Positions 16,641 through 25,405 of a DNA stretch of 64,000 bases are shown here, piece after piece (positions within the stretch are counted from its first letter, which is position 1; each line of letters starts with the position of its first letter). Made by a program: the position numbers and the translations under genes. The stretch is from Pseudomaricurvus alkylphenolicus (lineage in GTDB: Bacteria; Pseudomonadota; Gammaproteobacteria; Pseudomonadales; Cellvibrionaceae): assembly GCF_011683955.1 (NCBI RefSeq), contig NZ_JAAQPI010000017.1:88331-152330 (forward strand), read 5' to 3'. Under the pieces are notes generated by a model. That model saw only the letters and a program-made list of their open reading frames with translations, made no database searches and was not told the origin of the DNA.

Positions 16641-17051
16641 ATGGTTAAGCGTTATGCCTTGATCAGCCTGGGTTGGCTCAGTGTGGCGTTGGGGGTTATC
16701 GGTATCTTTCTGCCGATCCTGCCTACAACGCCGTTTATACTGCTGGCCGCCTGGTGTTTTGCCCGCTCCAGCGAGCGTTTCCATCAGTGGTTGCGCAATC
16801 ATCCCCGCCTGGGGTTGATTGTGCGCTCCTGGGAGGATGGCCAGGGTATTCCGCGCAAGGTGCGCAATCGCGTGATCCTGTTGCTCTGGGTCAGTATGTT
16901 GTGTTCCTCACTGATTATTGGGCGTTTGTACGCGAGCCTCACTCTGGTGTTTATCGGCAGCTGCGTGACGATTTATCTGCTGCGCCAACCGTTATTGGAA
17001 GAGTCAGAGGTAGCTGCAGCAGAGTCAGACAAACGGGGCGAGGAGATCTAA
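16641..17051 (+). CDS. ybaN: YbaN/DUF454 family inner membrane protein
   Basis: A protein of 136 residues with GAGGAGA before ATG 16641. It has a hydrophobic N-terminal hairpin (LISLGWLSVALGVIGIFLPILPTTPFILLAAWCF), the family signature GIFLPILPTTPF, then RSSERFHQWLRNHPRLG and two more membrane segments. DUF454 proteins are inner membrane proteins of unknown role; E. coli YbaN is the reference. The gene is followed 2 bp later by the LOG-family gene, so they are likely one transcript. Confidence 0.85.
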   Translation: MVKRYALISLGWLSVALGVIGIFLPILPTTPFILLAAWCFARSSERFHQWLRNHPRLGLIVRSWEDGQGIPRKVRNRVILLLWVSMLCSSLIIGRLYASLTLVFIGSCVTIYLLRQPLLEESEVAAAESDKRGEEI

Positions 17052-17053
17052 GC

Positions 17054-17767
17054 GTGCCACTACCGCATCGCCGCCGTTTGCAGCCTCGCTGGGATCAGGC
17101 ACTGCTCGAAGGTGCGCAGGGGAGTTTGCAAGATCTGTTGAACTGCTGGCGCATCTCCCGGGAATTTTACTATGGGTTCAGTCGATTGCGTCGTATCGGG
17201 CCCTGTATTACCGTTTTCGGTTCTGCGCGATTTGAGGAGCACCACCCCTATTACCAGCTGGCCAGGAACGTGGCGCGTCACTTGGGCGAAACGGGGTTTG
17301 CCATCATGACCGGCGGCGGTCCGGGTATTATGGAAGCCGCCAATCGCGGTGCCCGCGACGCTGATGTCTTATCCGTCGGTTGCAACATTGAATTGCCCAT
17401 GGAGCAGAAGCCAAATCCCTATCTGGATATCTGGACGGAGTTTAATCACTTTTTTGTGCGCAAGGTTATGTTGGTGAAGTACTCCAGCGCCTTTGTGGTG
17501 TTGCCGGGTGGTTTCGGTACTTTGGATGAGGTGTTTGAAACCCTGACGTTAATCCAGACCGCCAAGATCAAGCGCTTTCCACTGGTGGTGGTCGGTGTGG
17601 ACTACTGGAAACATCTGCGGGATTTTATCGACGGGGCGATGCTCGCCCAACACACAATATCCGAACAAGATCTGGATTCGGTATTGATTACCGACGACTG
17701 TCAACAGGCGGTTGAATTTATCCTGTCGTCGGTGCCGGTCAGGCAGGGAACCACTGCTGCCAGGTGA
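17054..17767 (+). CDS. LOG family (TIGR00730-like) nucleotide-binding protein
   Basis: A 237-residue Rossmann-fold protein with GTG start at 17054 after AGGAG (17041-17045). The upstream open frame overlaps ybaN and was discarded. Family motifs are GGGPGIMEAANRGA and PGGFGTLDEVFETLTL (the PGGxGTxxE signature). LOG proteins are cytokinin-riboside-monophosphate phosphoribohydrolases or related nucleotide hydrolases such as PpnN; this activity is inferred, and the natural substrate here is unknown. The 3' end overlaps convergently by 29 bp with yaeQ. Confidence 0.85.
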   Translation: MPLPHRRRLQPRWDQALLEGAQGSLQDLLNCWRISREFYYGFSRLRRIGPCITVFGSARFEEHHPYYQLARNVARHLGETGFAIMTGGGPGIMEAANRGARDADVLSVGCNIELPMEQKPNPYLDIWTEFNHFFVRKVMLVKYSSAFVVLPGGFGTLDEVFETLTLIQTAKIKRFPLVVVGVDYWKHLRDFIDGAMLAQHTISEQDLDSVLITDDCQQAVEFILSSVPVRQGTTAAR

Positions 17768-18281
17768 CGGTGACACTGTGTTCGCCGTCGCTGACCATCA
17801 GCTCGCCGTCCTGAATCGTGCAGTGCAACTGCATGTTGCGCTGAGCCATGTCGGTCAGCTGCTGCAGCGCTTCGTGATCAAAATTGAACACCCTTAACTC
17901 GGCGAACCGCTGCAGGGTACTGCGATTTTGTTCCCACCAGATTTCCGCGGCCTGGCCGCTGTAACAGTATATGCTGACCCGGTCTGAGCGGCCGCTGGCC
18001 TGTCGGATGCGTTTCTCGTCCGGTTGACCCAATTCAATCCAGTGCACGATATGGTTGCTGTAGTCCTTCACCCACAGGTCCGGTTCATCGTCCGTACTCA
18101 GTCCCTTGGTAAAGTTCAGTTGCGGTTCAGCATTGAGCGCAAATACTGCCAGCCGAGTCATCATGCGCAGATCGTTCTCCGATGGATGACGGGCAATGGT
18201 CAGTGAATGTTCCTCGTAATAGTGCCGGTCCATATCGGCAATATTGAGAGTGGCTTTGAATACGGTTGCTTTAAGAGCCAT
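17739..18281 (-). CDS. yaeQ: YaeQ family protein
   Basis: A 180-residue YaeQ. It matches throughout: MALKATVFKATLNIADMDRH at the start, ENDLRMMTRLAVFAL, the PD-(D/E)XK-like core DDEPDLWVKDYSNHIVHWIELGQPDEKRI, and a C-terminal VTWQQWF. YaeQ has a restriction-endonuclease-like fold but a debated role; early reports linked it to RfaH-related phenotypes. It overlaps the convergent LOG gene by 29 bp at the 3' ends. The upstream region up to 18403 separates it from the divergent SIMPL gene. Confidence 0.9.
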   Translation of the reverse strand: MALKATVFKATLNIADMDRHYYEEHSLTIARHPSENDLRMMTRLAVFALNAEPQLNFTKGLSTDDEPDLWVKDYSNHIVHWIELGQPDEKRIRQASGRSDRVSIYCYSGQAAEIWWEQNRSTLQRFAELRVFNFDHEALQQLTDMAQRNMQLHCTIQDGELMVSDGEHSVTVTWQQWFPA

Positions 18282-18403
18282 GGTGTTGAATGCTTACATC
18301 GCTGTTTTTTCGGGGGGCGAATTGTAACCGCAGTTCATCCCGGGTTCGAATGTTTTGCTAATGTAAGAGTAGTCACAATTTCCGTAACAGGGAGGTAATA
18401 CCG

Positions 18404-19105
18404 ATGAAAAACCTGATTGTGCTGGTGTGTTTATTGAGCGTCTGGAGTCTGGCCCAGGCCAAAGGGGCGCCACCGCAGGTGTCCAGTTCTGCCCGGGGTG
18501 AGGTGATGGCCAATCCCGACATCGCCATTGTCAGTGGCCGCGTGGAGGTGCTTGAGGACAGTGCCGAAAAGGCGGTCAGAAAAGCGCAAAAACAGCTTGA
18601 CCGGTTGGTAGAGTACCTCCTGGATCGCGGTGTTAAATCCAAGGATCTGCAGGCGGCCCAGGTGCTGGTCAGCCCGCAGTGGCACTATCAGAGAGACAAG
18701 CCCCGCCAGTTGAGCGGCTACAAAGCACACGCCAACTTTACCGCCAAATTGCGTGAGATCAGCAAACTGTCGTCACTCTACGGTGGCCTGGTCAAGTCCG
18801 GGGCAACCACACTGCAGCCCACTCAGTTTGATTTCAGCAATCGTGATGAGCTGGAGCTGAGAGCGATCGCCAAAGCTGTGAAAATGGCCAAACGCAAGGC
18901 TCAAGCGGGTCTTGAGCCGCTGGATCAGGATGTTGGCGAGGTGCTGGTGTTGAACGTGGATACCCGCTGGCAGGCACCGTCTCCGCTCGTGATCACCGCG
19001 ATGAAGCGTGAATCGGCGGCCATGTCATCTCCGGCTCCCAGAGTCAACGTGGGGCAGCACAGCATCGAGGCGACGGTTTCGGCGACGTTTTTGATCGATG
19101 ACTGA
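18404..19105 (+). CDS. SIMPL domain (DUF541) secreted protein
   Basis: A 233-residue protein with GGGAGG ahead of ATG 18404. A signal peptide (residues 1-19, ending AQAKG) is followed by the SIMPL/DUF541 domain: VSSSARGEVMANPDIAIVSG, a helix of alternating charges (KAVRKAQKQLDRLVEYL) and GVKSKDLQAAQVLVSPQW. Bacterial members are periplasmic and oligomerise into cage-like assemblies, with roles proposed in oxidative stress (E. coli YggE). The gene stands alone; yaeQ diverges from it. Confidence 0.85.
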   Translation: MKNLIVLVCLLSVWSLAQAKGAPPQVSSSARGEVMANPDIAIVSGRVEVLEDSAEKAVRKAQKQLDRLVEYLLDRGVKSKDLQAAQVLVSPQWHYQRDKPRQLSGYKAHANFTAKLREISKLSSLYGGLVKSGATTLQPTQFDFSNRDELELRAIAKAVKMAKRKAQAGLEPLDQDVGEVLVLNVDTRWQAPSPLVITAMKRESAAMSSPAPRVNVGQHSIEATVSATFLIDD

Positions 19106-19222
19106 CTAATTGGTCGTCATGTCTGCGTCGATCAGTTTCGAACAGCGGGTTTCGCAGCAGCAGGCTCCAACCCTGTCGCCCTCAGAGATTCTATGGCAAT
19201 TTTCCATGGCTCAATGCTTACC

Positions 19223-19271
19223 GTAGCAGCGCGCTCTGAGCACGACCGGTCGCCCTCAAGCGGGCTGCTAC
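19223..19271. repeat. REPIN: two REP-like units in inverted orientation
   Basis: A forward unit at 19223-19249 (GTAGCAGCGCGCTCTGAGCA... ending GACCGG) overlaps a reverse unit at 19246-19271 that ends GGCTGCTAC. Both are the same family as the single REP at 10769. The pair folds into one long hairpin. It lies between the SIMPL gene and the convergent ferredoxin gene. No RAYT transposase is in the window. Confidence 0.75.
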
Positions 19272-19289
19272 GAAGTACAGCGGATGGTC

Positions 19290-19610
19290 TTAGTACTGGG
19301 ATTCAGGCAGGTGAACAACGAGACCGTCCATTTCCTCAGTGACGACGATCTGGCAGCTCAGGCGGCTGTTGTCTTTGGGGTCTACCACGGCATCCAGCAG
19401 ATCTTTTTCCGCGTCTTCAGCGGCGGGAATCTTGCCAACCCAGGCTTCGTCCACGTAGCAATGGCAGGTGGCACAGGCACAGGCGCCGCCGCACTCGGCC
19501 AGGATGCTGTCGATCATATTGTCTACCGCGCCCTGCATCACACTGTCGCCGACGGCAACCTCAATTTCGCGTTTGTCGCCATTAGCTTCGATGTAGTTAA
19601 TCACTGGCAT
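19290..19610 (-). CDS. [2Fe-2S] ferredoxin, adrenodoxin/putidaredoxin type
   Basis: A 106-residue ferredoxin. The cluster ligands are visible in CGGACACATCHC (a C-x5-C-x2-C pattern) and in a fourth Cys in NSRLSCQIVVTEE; the C-terminal LPESQY matches vertebrate-type ferredoxins. These small carriers pass electrons from a flavin reductase to cytochromes P450 or other oxygenases. No P450, oxygenase or reductase gene is within several kb, so the partner is elsewhere. It is distinct from the Isc ferredoxin, whose gene normally lies with isc genes. Confidence 0.88.
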   Translation of the reverse strand: MPVINYIEANGDKREIEVAVGDSVMQGAVDNMIDSILAECGGACACATCHCYVDEAWVGKIPAAEDAEKDLLDAVVDPKDNSRLSCQIVVTEEMDGLVVHLPESQY

Positions 19611-19771
19611 GGTAAATCCTCTTGGTTACAGGCTGGATATCACAATCTGAGCGCGCAGCACTCGTTAAATTTTGGTGCCGAAGGATATAAAAATCTGGCC
19701 GGAAGATAAACCTCGATTCGGAGTATATCTGTATTAATGCGCACTTATTGTTCAGTTATCCAGACAGGACA

Positions 19772-20788
19772 CTAACCCGCCATTGATTCGTCCTGGCCAC
19801 CATCGACATAGGCAAATCGGCTGCGGTAGGCTCGGGGGGTCAAATCGGTCTTGCGCTGGAACAACCGGCTGAAGGAGCTGAGGTCGTTGTAGCCTACCTG
19901 CAGCATAATGGCCTCAATGGTGCTGCCACTGGTCTCCAGCAGCCTTTTGGCGGTGTCGATACGGAGGTTTTGCAGGTAGCGGTTGGGGGTGATGTCCATG
20001 GCCTGCTTGAATCGACGGATCAGGGTGCGGGAGCTGACGTTGAGATGGTCCGCCAGTTTGTCCAGGGCGCCGGGTTCGCGCATATTCACTTGCAGCCAGC
20101 TCTGGGCCTCAGCCACCAGCGAGTCATTGTGCTGCAGTTGCTGCTGCAGCGTCATATAGGGCGTCTGCTCCACATGGTTGGCGTCCACCAGCATCAGCTT
20201 GGAGGTCAGAGCGGCAATCTGCGGTCCCATATAGCGCTCGATCAGCTGCATGGCTACCAGGGAGTCGGTGTTGCCGGCGCCGCCGATGATGTAGTTTTCA
20301 GAGTTGACCAGCAGCTTGTTCACGTCCAGCTCGATCCGGGGGTAGCGTTCTCGAAACAGATTGGCCAGCCACCAGGTGGTGGTGGCGCGCAAGCCATCCA
20401 GCAGGCCGGTCTCGGCCAGCAGGAAGGTGGCGGTACAAGAGGCGACAATGTCGGAGCCGGCTTCACCCTGTTGGCGCAACCAGCTGATCAGGCGCCGCTG
20501 CTGGTCCAGAAACTGGGGGTAGTGGTACTTGTTGGAATACTTGCCGGCAGCCACTATGACGATATCGGAACGCCCGGCGTCCGCCAGAGAGCAGTCAGGA
20601 ACCACTGGCATGCGGGTGGCGCTGGTTACGGCGCGGCCGCCAGGGGATGCCAGCTGCCATTCGAACAGGGCTTCACGGGCTTCGTACTGCTTCTGCCACT
20701 GCATATTGGCAATATCCAGGGTGTCGAGCAGGTTGCTGAAGCTGGATAGACGGGCACCGTCATAGACGGCAATGGTGACCTTGGGCAT
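19772..20788 (-). CDS. GlxA-type AraC family transcriptional regulator with DJ-1/PfpI domain
   Basis: A 338-residue regulator. The N-terminal DJ-1/PfpI-like domain keeps a cysteine at the nucleophile elbow (ASCTATFLLAETGLL). The C-terminal AraC-type double helix-turn-helix includes LADHLNVSSRTLIRRFKQAM and MLQVGYNDLSSFSRLFQR. GlxA-type regulators control uptake or breakdown of small nitrogenous or carboxylic compounds. The gene lies downstream of a class II aldolase gene on the same strand. Two 11-bp direct repeats 22 bp apart lie just upstream and could be its own operator. Confidence 0.88.
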   Translation of the reverse strand: MPKVTIAVYDGARLSSFSNLLDTLDIANMQWQKQYEAREALFEWQLASPGGRAVTSATRMPVVPDCSLADAGRSDIVIVAAGKYSNKYHYPQFLDQQRRLISWLRQQGEAGSDIVASCTATFLLAETGLLDGLRATTTWWLANLFRERYPRIELDVNKLLVNSENYIIGGAGNTDSLVAMQLIERYMGPQIAALTSKLMLVDANHVEQTPYMTLQQQLQHNDSLVAEAQSWLQVNMREPGALDKLADHLNVSSRTLIRRFKQAMDITPNRYLQNLRIDTAKRLLETSGSTIEAIMLQVGYNDLSSFSRLFQRKTDLTPRAYRSRFAYVDGGQDESMAG

Positions 20789-20863
20789 ACAGCAGCTCCA
20801 TCCAAAACTCAGGGTAGACCCGCATTCTAGCCGCCGCGCCCAAAGAGATATAGGTTAAAAAGG

Positions 20864-20896
20864 GTCAAATGTGACGGTAATAACTGTCAAATGTGA
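20864..20896. promoter_or_regulatory. Direct repeats, candidate operator for the GlxA-type regulator
   Basis: GTCAAATGTGA occurs at 20864-20874 and again at 20886-20896, an exact 22-bp shift (two helical turns), as expected for tandem sites of an AraC-family protein. The pair lies 76 bp upstream of the regulator start and 30 bp past the end of the aldolase gene. Autoregulation is inferred. Confidence 0.5.
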
Positions 20897-20925
20897 AAAC
20901 TGACAGAAATTTTTACACATTGGGT

Positions 20926-21720
20926 TCAGTCAAACATATCGGGTTGTTCGTCGGTGATCACCTGCAGCAGCGGTTGAAAACTGAACCATCCGGCCAGTTC
21001 ACTGCCGACGGTTTCGTGGGTAATCTTGGCGGCTTCAGGCTTAATGAGCTTGGGAGTACCCGCGGCTTCGGCCAGCAATTGAGCCTGACAGGTGCGCTCC
21101 ATAGTGATAAACCACCAGGTGGCGCTTTCCACGCTTTCTCCGACCGTCAGCAGACCGTGATTCTGCAAAATGGCGGCCTTGTTATCGCCCAGGGCGGCGG
21201 CAATTCGCTCGCCCTCACTCATTTCCAGCACCACACCGGTAAAATCATCAAACAGGACGTGATCCTCATAAAAGGCGCAGGCGTCCTGGGTGAGGGGGTC
21301 CAGTGGACGCCCGAGGCTTGACCAGCTTTTGCCGTAGAGCGAATGGGAATGGGCGGCGGCGGTAATTCGTGGGTGAGCCTTGTGGATATGAGAGTGGATG
21401 GTGAAAGCGGCGCCATTCAACAAACCGCTGCCTTCGACCACCTCACCGTCGTGATTGACAAGCAACAGCTGGGACATTTTTATTTTTTTGAAGGAAACGC
21501 CCATCGGATTGACCCAGAAGTGATCCGGGCGCTCCGGGTCGCGCACCGTAATATGCCCGGCTACGCCCTCGTCGAAGCCAAATTTACCGAACAGACGGAA
21601 GGCGGCGGTCAGCATGCGCTTGCGGTGTTGTCGCTCCTGGGCGGGGGTGCGCTCGTCGCTGCTGCCGGGAATACCGCTCATACCGGATTCCTGATTCATG
21701 ACGATGTCGTTAACACTCAT
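20926..21720 (-). CDS. Class II aldolase/adducin family protein
   Basis: A 264-residue protein with the class II aldolase fold: an N-terminal helical part (MLTAAFRLFGKFGFDEGVAGHITVRD), the metal-binding HSHS pair and a later ILQNHGLLTVG. Zinc-binding histidines are therefore present, but the family includes aldolases, epimerases, decarboxylases and non-catalytic adducin-like members. The substrate cannot be assigned. The adjacent downstream regulator suggests substrate-dependent control. Confidence 0.8.
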   Translation of the reverse strand: MSVNDIVMNQESGMSGIPGSSDERTPAQERQHRKRMLTAAFRLFGKFGFDEGVAGHITVRDPERPDHFWVNPMGVSFKKIKMSQLLLVNHDGEVVEGSGLLNGAAFTIHSHIHKAHPRITAAAHSHSLYGKSWSSLGRPLDPLTQDACAFYEDHVLFDDFTGVVLEMSEGERIAAALGDNKAAILQNHGLLTVGESVESATWWFITMERTCQAQLLAEAAGTPKLIKPEAAKITHETVGSELAGWFSFQPLLQVITDEQPDMFD

Positions 21721-21887
21721 TGGCTTCTCCTTACTTTTTGGCGTCGGTGAAATGTCGATAGCCAGAGTTTAGTCTCCCCGAGAGGGGGCAACCGTAACCT
21801 CGGTGACATTCTCTGCAATAGTTTGCATGGATAGTGGTACCATGGCCGGCTTTTCCACAGCTGAACGTGTTAATTGAGAGGATTGCA

Positions 21888-22145
21888 ATGCAGGCGGGTG
21901 TCTATCGTCATTACAAGGGCAGCGACTATCAGGTCTTTAACGTTGCTCACCACAGCGAAACCGAAGAGGCGCTGGTGGTTTACCGCTGCCTGTATGGAGA
22001 TTACAGCTGGTGGGTGCGTCCCCTGGAGATGTTCGCTGGCAGTGTAGAGTTCGAGGGAGAAAGGCGCGAACGTTTTGCCTACCAGGGTGCCTTTGAGGCG
22101 TCTCAATATCCTGAGGCACCTGTACTGGCTTTTGAGGGGGTTTAA
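21888..22145 (+). CDS. DUF1653 domain protein
   Basis: A protein of 85 residues starting at ATG 21888, seven bases after GAGAGGA. The whole chain is the DUF1653 module: GVYRHYKGSDYQVFNVAHHSETEE, then LVVYRCLYGDYSWWVRPLEMF. These small beta-rich proteins are widespread in bacteria, often next to metabolic or RNA-modification genes; no biochemical function is established. It ends 4 bp before the rlmA start, pointing to one transcript with rlmA and tadA. Confidence 0.88.
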   Translation: MQAGVYRHYKGSDYQVFNVAHHSETEEALVVYRCLYGDYSWWVRPLEMFAGSVEFEGERRERFAYQGAFEASQYPEAPVLAFEGV

Positions 22146-22149
22146 GGCT

Positions 22150-22971
22150 TTGATTTGGGCCTGTCCCCTGTGCCAGCAAGCTTTATCAGTGGAGGCATCG
22201 GTCGCCAGCTGCCCCCACGGGCACCGCTTTGATCGGGCCCGGCAGGGCTATCTGAATTTACTGCCTGCCCACCACAAGCGTTCTCGCGCTCCCGGCGACG
22301 ATCGACAGATGTTGCTGCAGCGCCGCGAATTTCTGCAGGGGGGGCACTATCAACCCCTGGCGGCGGCATTGCAGGGGATGGCGACTGACTTTGTGGCGCA
22401 GCGAGAGGCACTGACGGTGCTGGACACGGGCTGTGGAGAAGGCTACTACCTGTCCGAGCTACAGCGTGCCCTGGAGCAGACAGGAAAGGCAATGGAGCTG
22501 TACGGCTCGGATATTTCCAAGGAGGCGGCACGCCTGGCAGCGGCGCAATACAAAGACATCCGGTTTGCAGTCGCCAGCAGCTTCCAACTGCCGGTACTCA
22601 CTGACAGCGTGGATCTGGTGTTGCGCATCTTTGCACCGGGAGATGTGTCGGAGGTGCTCCGAGTGCTGAAACCCGGTGGGCAGTTCTGGCGAGTGGTGCC
22701 AGGGCCAAGGCATTTGCAGGAGCTCAAACAGGAACTCTATCAACAACCCAAGTTGCATCGTATACCAGAGGTTCCCGAGGGTATGATTGAAGTGGCGACG
22801 AGGGCGGTTAAGGCTACCATGTCACTGACCTCGGCCCAGGAGGTGGCTGCGCTCTTGCAAATGACCCCTTTCGTTTGGCGGGGCAGCCAGGAAGGTAGGG
22901 CGCGCCTGCAATCCATGCAGAGCCTGTCGGTGACAACGGAATTTGTGGTGCAGTGTTATGACGCCACCTGA
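22150..22971 (+). CDS. rlmA: 23S rRNA (guanine-N1) methyltransferase RlmA
   Basis: A protein of 273 residues if it starts at TTG 22150, close to E. coli RlmA (269). The N-terminal zinc finger begins at CPLC with further ligands in CPHGHRFD; GYLNLLPAHHKRSRAPGD is a family signature. The SAM-binding Rossmann part shows VLDTGCGEGYYLSELQ and SVDLVLRIFAP. RlmA methylates N1 of a guanine in helix 35 of 23S rRNA (G745 in E. coli). GAGGGGG at 22133-22139 precedes the TTG. The 3' end overlaps tadA by 14 bp. Confidence 0.88.
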   Translation: MIWACPLCQQALSVEASVASCPHGHRFDRARQGYLNLLPAHHKRSRAPGDDRQMLLQRREFLQGGHYQPLAAALQGMATDFVAQREALTVLDTGCGEGYYLSELQRALEQTGKAMELYGSDISKEAARLAAAQYKDIRFAVASSFQLPVLTDSVDLVLRIFAPGDVSEVLRVLKPGGQFWRVVPGPRHLQELKQELYQQPKLHRIPEVPEGMIEVATRAVKATMSLTSAQEVAALLQMTPFVWRGSQEGRARLQSMQSLSVTTEFVVQCYDAT

Positions 22972-23473
22972 CGTGAAGGACGACACCTACTGGATGGAGC
23001 GGGCGCTGGATTTGGCGGCCCGGGCGGAATCTCTGGGGGAGGTGCCGGTTGGCGCATTGGTGGTGCTCGATGGCGAAATTATTGGTGAAGGCTGGAATCA
23101 GCCTATCAGCGGTTGTGATCCCACCGCTCATGCGGAAATTATTGCGCTGAGGGCGGCGGCCCGACACCAGAATAACTATCGCCTGCCGGGCGCTTTCCTC
23201 TATGTCACTATCGAGCCCTGCACCATGTGTGCTGGCGCCATCATTCACAGCCGCATTGAACGGGTGGTGTTTGCAGCCACTGAACCCAAAGCCGGGGCGG
23301 TAGTCAGTAACGGCAATCTGTTTGAGCAGCCGCAATTTAATCATCAGGTGGAATATGTCGGCGGCGTGCTGGCGGAAAAAGCCAGCGAGGGTATCCAGGC
23401 GTTTTTCAAACGACGCAGAGAAGAGCTAAAGGTGGCTCGGAAGGCCGCCAAATCAGAAGGCCAAAATGAATAG
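22958..23473 (+). CDS. tadA: tRNA-specific adenosine-34 deaminase TadA
   Basis: A protein of 171 residues starting at ATG 22958 inside the end of rlmA. The cytidine-deaminase-fold active site is complete: HAE at 58-60 (zinc ligand His and catalytic Glu) and PCTMC at 87-91 with two zinc cysteines. TadA converts A34 to inosine in tRNA-Arg(ACG), and is essential in E. coli. The overlap with rlmA groups two RNA-modifying enzymes in one operon with the DUF1653 gene. Confidence 0.93.
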   Translation: MTPPDVKDDTYWMERALDLAARAESLGEVPVGALVVLDGEIIGEGWNQPISGCDPTAHAEIIALRAAARHQNNYRLPGAFLYVTIEPCTMCAGAIIHSRIERVVFAATEPKAGAVVSNGNLFEQPQFNHQVEYVGGVLAEKASEGIQAFFKRRREELKVARKAAKSEGQNE

Positions 23474-23517
23474 GCCGACAGCCTGAATGCCAGCTTTCTG
23501 CGTCTCTGTCGTTCTGT

Positions 23518-25293
23518 TCAGGCCAGAGCCTCCTCAATACTGTCGCTAAATTGCAGTTCACACAATCGCCGGTACAGTGGCGAACTGTGTTGCAGGCTCT
23601 GGTGGGTTCCGATATCCACCAGCTGTCCTTGATCCAATACCGCGATAGAGTCCGCGTGCTGAATGGTTGCCAGTCGGTGCGCGATGATCAGCGTGGTGCG
23701 ATTTTCCATCAATGTTGCCAGTGCCTGCTGCACATGATATTCACTCTCGGCATCCAGGGCGCTGGTGGCTTCGTCCAGTAGCAGAATGCGTGGATCTTTG
23801 AGAATGGCCCGCGCAATGGCGATGCGCTGGCGTTGGCCGCCCGAGAGCCTTACCCCCTGCTCGCCCAGTTCACTGTCATAGCCTTCAGGCAGCTGCAAAA
23901 TAAAATCATGGGCGTGGGCGGCCTTGGCGGCGGCAACGATATCTTCGAAACTGGCGTCTTCACGGCCATAGGCGATATTGCGTTTAACGCTGCCCGAGAA
24001 CAATGCCGGTTGCTGCGGTACCAGCGCAATTTGTCGGCGCAGGTCATTGGGGAGTAACTGGCGCAGATCGGTACCGTCGAGATCGATTTCACCGCTGCCG
24101 GGGTCGTAAAACCGCAGTAACAGTTCAAACAGGGTGGATTTGCCGGCACCTGAGGGGCCCACCAATGCCACGGACTTTCCGGCCTCAATATTGAGATTCA
24201 GACCTCGGATGGCGGGGCGATCCGGCGCGGAGGGATAGTGAAAGGTGACGTTCCGAAACTGCAGGCGCGGGGCCAGGGCGTCTGCCTTTGAGGGTTGAGT
24301 CGGCGCAGTGATCACGCTGTCCACGTTGAGCAGTTCCAGCAGGCGCTCGGTAGCGCCTGCAGCGCGCTGCAGATCTCCGAACACTTCAGACAAGGTGGCC
24401 ACGGCGGTAGCCACCATAATGGCATAGAACACAAAGGCGCCCAGATCGCCGCCACTCATGGCACCGGAGAGAACATCATTGCCGCCCACCCACAACATAC
24501 CGGCAATGGCACCGAACACCAGCAATATCACAACGGCAATCAAAATGGCGCGTTGGCGGATACGCTTGCGGGCGACGTTAAAGGCGTTCTCCACTTCCTG
24601 GCCAAAGGCCTGTTTTTCACTGGATTCCCGGGTGTAGCTCTGCACGGTTTTGATATGCTGAATCGCCTCTCCGGCGTAGCTGCCCACATGGGCGATGGAG
24701 TCCTGGCTCTCGCGGGACAGGCGCCTGACCCGGCGGCCATAGAGCAGGATCGGCAACAGAACCACTGGCACGCTGCCCAGTACAATCAGGCTCAGCTTCA
24801 GGTTGGTGACCATCAGCATGATCAGGCCGCCGCTAAACGTGAGTGCTGAACGCAGGGCCATCGATAAACTGGAACCGATGATGGTTTGCAGCAAAGTGGT
24901 GTCCGTGGTCAGCCTGGACATGATTTCGCCGCTCTTGTTGGTCTCGAAGTAACTCGGATGCAGCTCAATGATGTGGTCGAACACGGCTCGGCGAATATCG
25001 GCGGAAACCCTTTCACCCAGCCAGGAGACCAGATAAAAGCGCGTAAAGGTGCCGATCGCCATAGCGAAGATCAGCGCGGTGATAAAGGCGATCGCCAGGT
25101 TCAGCTGTTGTCGGGATTGCTCTACAAATCCCTGGTCGATCAGAACTTTGACCCCCTGACCGATGGCCAGGGTGGCGAGCGCCGTGAATACCAGTGCGAC
25201 AGCGGCCGCCGCCAGGGTGCCTTTGTAGGGGCGCAGGTAGCCGGTGAGATGAAGTAATACAGACAGCTTCTTGTTGGGCTTATCGGTTTCCAT
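23518..25293 (-). CDS. ABC transporter, fused transmembrane and ATPase half-transporter (MsbA-like)
   Basis: A protein of 591 residues starting at METDKPNKK (25293); an upstream ATG adds an unlikely extension. The N-terminal half is a six-helix exporter domain; the C-terminal half is an ATPase with Walker A GPSGAGKST, signature LSGGQRQRIAIARA, Walker B ILLLDEATSALD and an H-loop (LIIAHRLATI). It acts as a homodimeric inner membrane exporter. Lipid A flippase MsbA and multidrug exporters share this layout; without lpxK nearby, the drug/lipid exporter class is as far as the sequence goes. Confidence 0.88.
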   Translation of the reverse strand: METDKPNKKLSVLLHLTGYLRPYKGTLAAAAVALVFTALATLAIGQGVKVLIDQGFVEQSRQQLNLAIAFITALIFAMAIGTFTRFYLVSWLGERVSADIRRAVFDHIIELHPSYFETNKSGEIMSRLTTDTTLLQTIIGSSLSMALRSALTFSGGLIMLMVTNLKLSLIVLGSVPVVLLPILLYGRRVRRLSRESQDSIAHVGSYAGEAIQHIKTVQSYTRESSEKQAFGQEVENAFNVARKRIRQRAILIAVVILLVFGAIAGMLWVGGNDVLSGAMSGGDLGAFVFYAIMVATAVATLSEVFGDLQRAAGATERLLELLNVDSVITAPTQPSKADALAPRLQFRNVTFHYPSAPDRPAIRGLNLNIEAGKSVALVGPSGAGKSTLFELLLRFYDPGSGEIDLDGTDLRQLLPNDLRRQIALVPQQPALFSGSVKRNIAYGREDASFEDIVAAAKAAHAHDFILQLPEGYDSELGEQGVRLSGGQRQRIAIARAILKDPRILLLDEATSALDAESEYHVQQALATLMENRTTLIIAHRLATIQHADSIAVLDQGQLVDIGTHQSLQHSSPLYRRLCELQFSDSIEEALA

Positions 25294-25405
25294 GGATGAA
25301 TCTCGGGGGCATGAGAGATTCATCATTAGGTTTGTGGGGGGCAATTAAAAGGGCAGGGAGGATAACTTTACCCTTCCTAACGCCCGGTTATCCCTATGCG
25401 ACAAA

